NCBI RefSeq assembly: GCF_963677845.1
Contig: NZ_OY782498.1
Span: forward strand, 1,306,001 to 1,370,000
DNA from: an uncultured Pseudodesulfovibrio sp.
GTDB taxonomy: Bacteria; Desulfobacterota; Desulfovibrionia; Desulfovibrionales; Desulfovibrionaceae
Direction: 5' to 3'
DNA length: 64,000 nt
Shown: positions 63,946 through 64,000 of the stretch, piece after piece
How the letters are laid out: each line of letters starts with the position of its first letter
Position numbering within the stretch: position 1 is the stretch's first letter
The notes under the pieces: generated by a model
The model's input: the letters and a program-made list of their open reading frames with translations, nothing else
Told to the model about the DNA's origin: nothing
Databases searched by the model: none
Translations under genes and position numbers: made by a program

Positions 63946-64000
63946 ATGGTTTGGCAATTTTTCAATCGTAAGAAGGCATCTACCTTTGACGAGAATGTCA
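63946..64000 (+). CDS. 5' end of a gene following lapA
   Basis: AAGGA stands 6 bases before the ATG, and the frame MVWQFFNRKKASTFDENV is open to the end of the window. Only 18 residues are visible. A LapB/TPR protein would fit the context but cannot be shown. Confidence 0.6.
   Translation, partial: MVWQFFNRKKASTFDENV

Overview
The window looks like chromosome from a Desulfovibrio/Pseudodesulfovibrio-type sulfate reducer (Desulfovibrionota). This is inferred from gene content, not from a marker gene. The clues are an rnf operon headed by a ten-haem cytochrome c, a single-chain pyruvate:ferredoxin oxidoreductase next to ackA and pta, a Wolinella-type fumarate reductase, YedF, a DUF6485 protein, and the gene order aroQ-efp-ftsK-lolA.

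Layout. 1-14.7 kb: housekeeping genes. These are the lptF/G 3' end, engB, aroQ, efp, ftsK, lolA, rluB, yedF, a DUF374 acyltransferase, gcvT with an unrecognised 580-residue partner, a NUDIX protein, rimI, pgk-tpiA-secG and a tRNA-Leu(GAG). 14.8-25.6 kb: an AT-richer accessory block bounded by two identical tRNA-Leu(GAG) genes. It holds a Sel1 lipoprotein, a FecR-domain protein and an autotransporter on one strand, then a MalT-type (LAL) regulator, a lipoprotein hydrolase, a pentapeptide-repeat protein and a periplasmic binding protein. Long spacers in it carry decayed coding fragments. 26.2-52 kb: an energy-metabolism region almost wholly on the minus strand (por, ackA, pta, rnfBAEGDC, decahaem cytochrome, SLC13 transporter, malic enzyme, fumarase, fumarate reductase, DctD/DctB-like two-component system). 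52.2-56.7 kb: an MFS transporter fused to an ApbE flavin transferase, and a TPR protein. 57-64 kb: housekeeping again (YHS protein, folK, dapL, xerD, an A-adding-type tRNA nucleotidyltransferase, a HIT protein, lapA).

How the genes fit together (inference). The SLC13 carrier imports malate, fumarate or succinate. Fumarase, malic enzyme, Por, Pta and AckA can take C4 acids to acetate with ATP gain, and fumarate reductase can dispose of electrons as succinate. Rnf and the decahaem cytochrome link ferredoxin, NAD(P)H and periplasmic electron carriers. A consensus sigma-54 promoter lies in front of frdC, between the C4 operon and the adjacent sigma-54 activator/kinase pair, so C4 metabolism is probably under DctBD-type control.

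The most unusual points are the MFS-ApbE fusion, whose extra transmembrane helix puts the flavin transferase in the periplasm; an Rnf complex in which RnfC lacks its NADH/FMN loop while RnfB carries a GltD-type NAD(P)H-oxidoreductase module; an RnfD without a recognisable S/TGAT flavinylation site; the accessory block between identical tRNA genes; and a folK gene with no ATG, GTG or TTG start in its reading frame.
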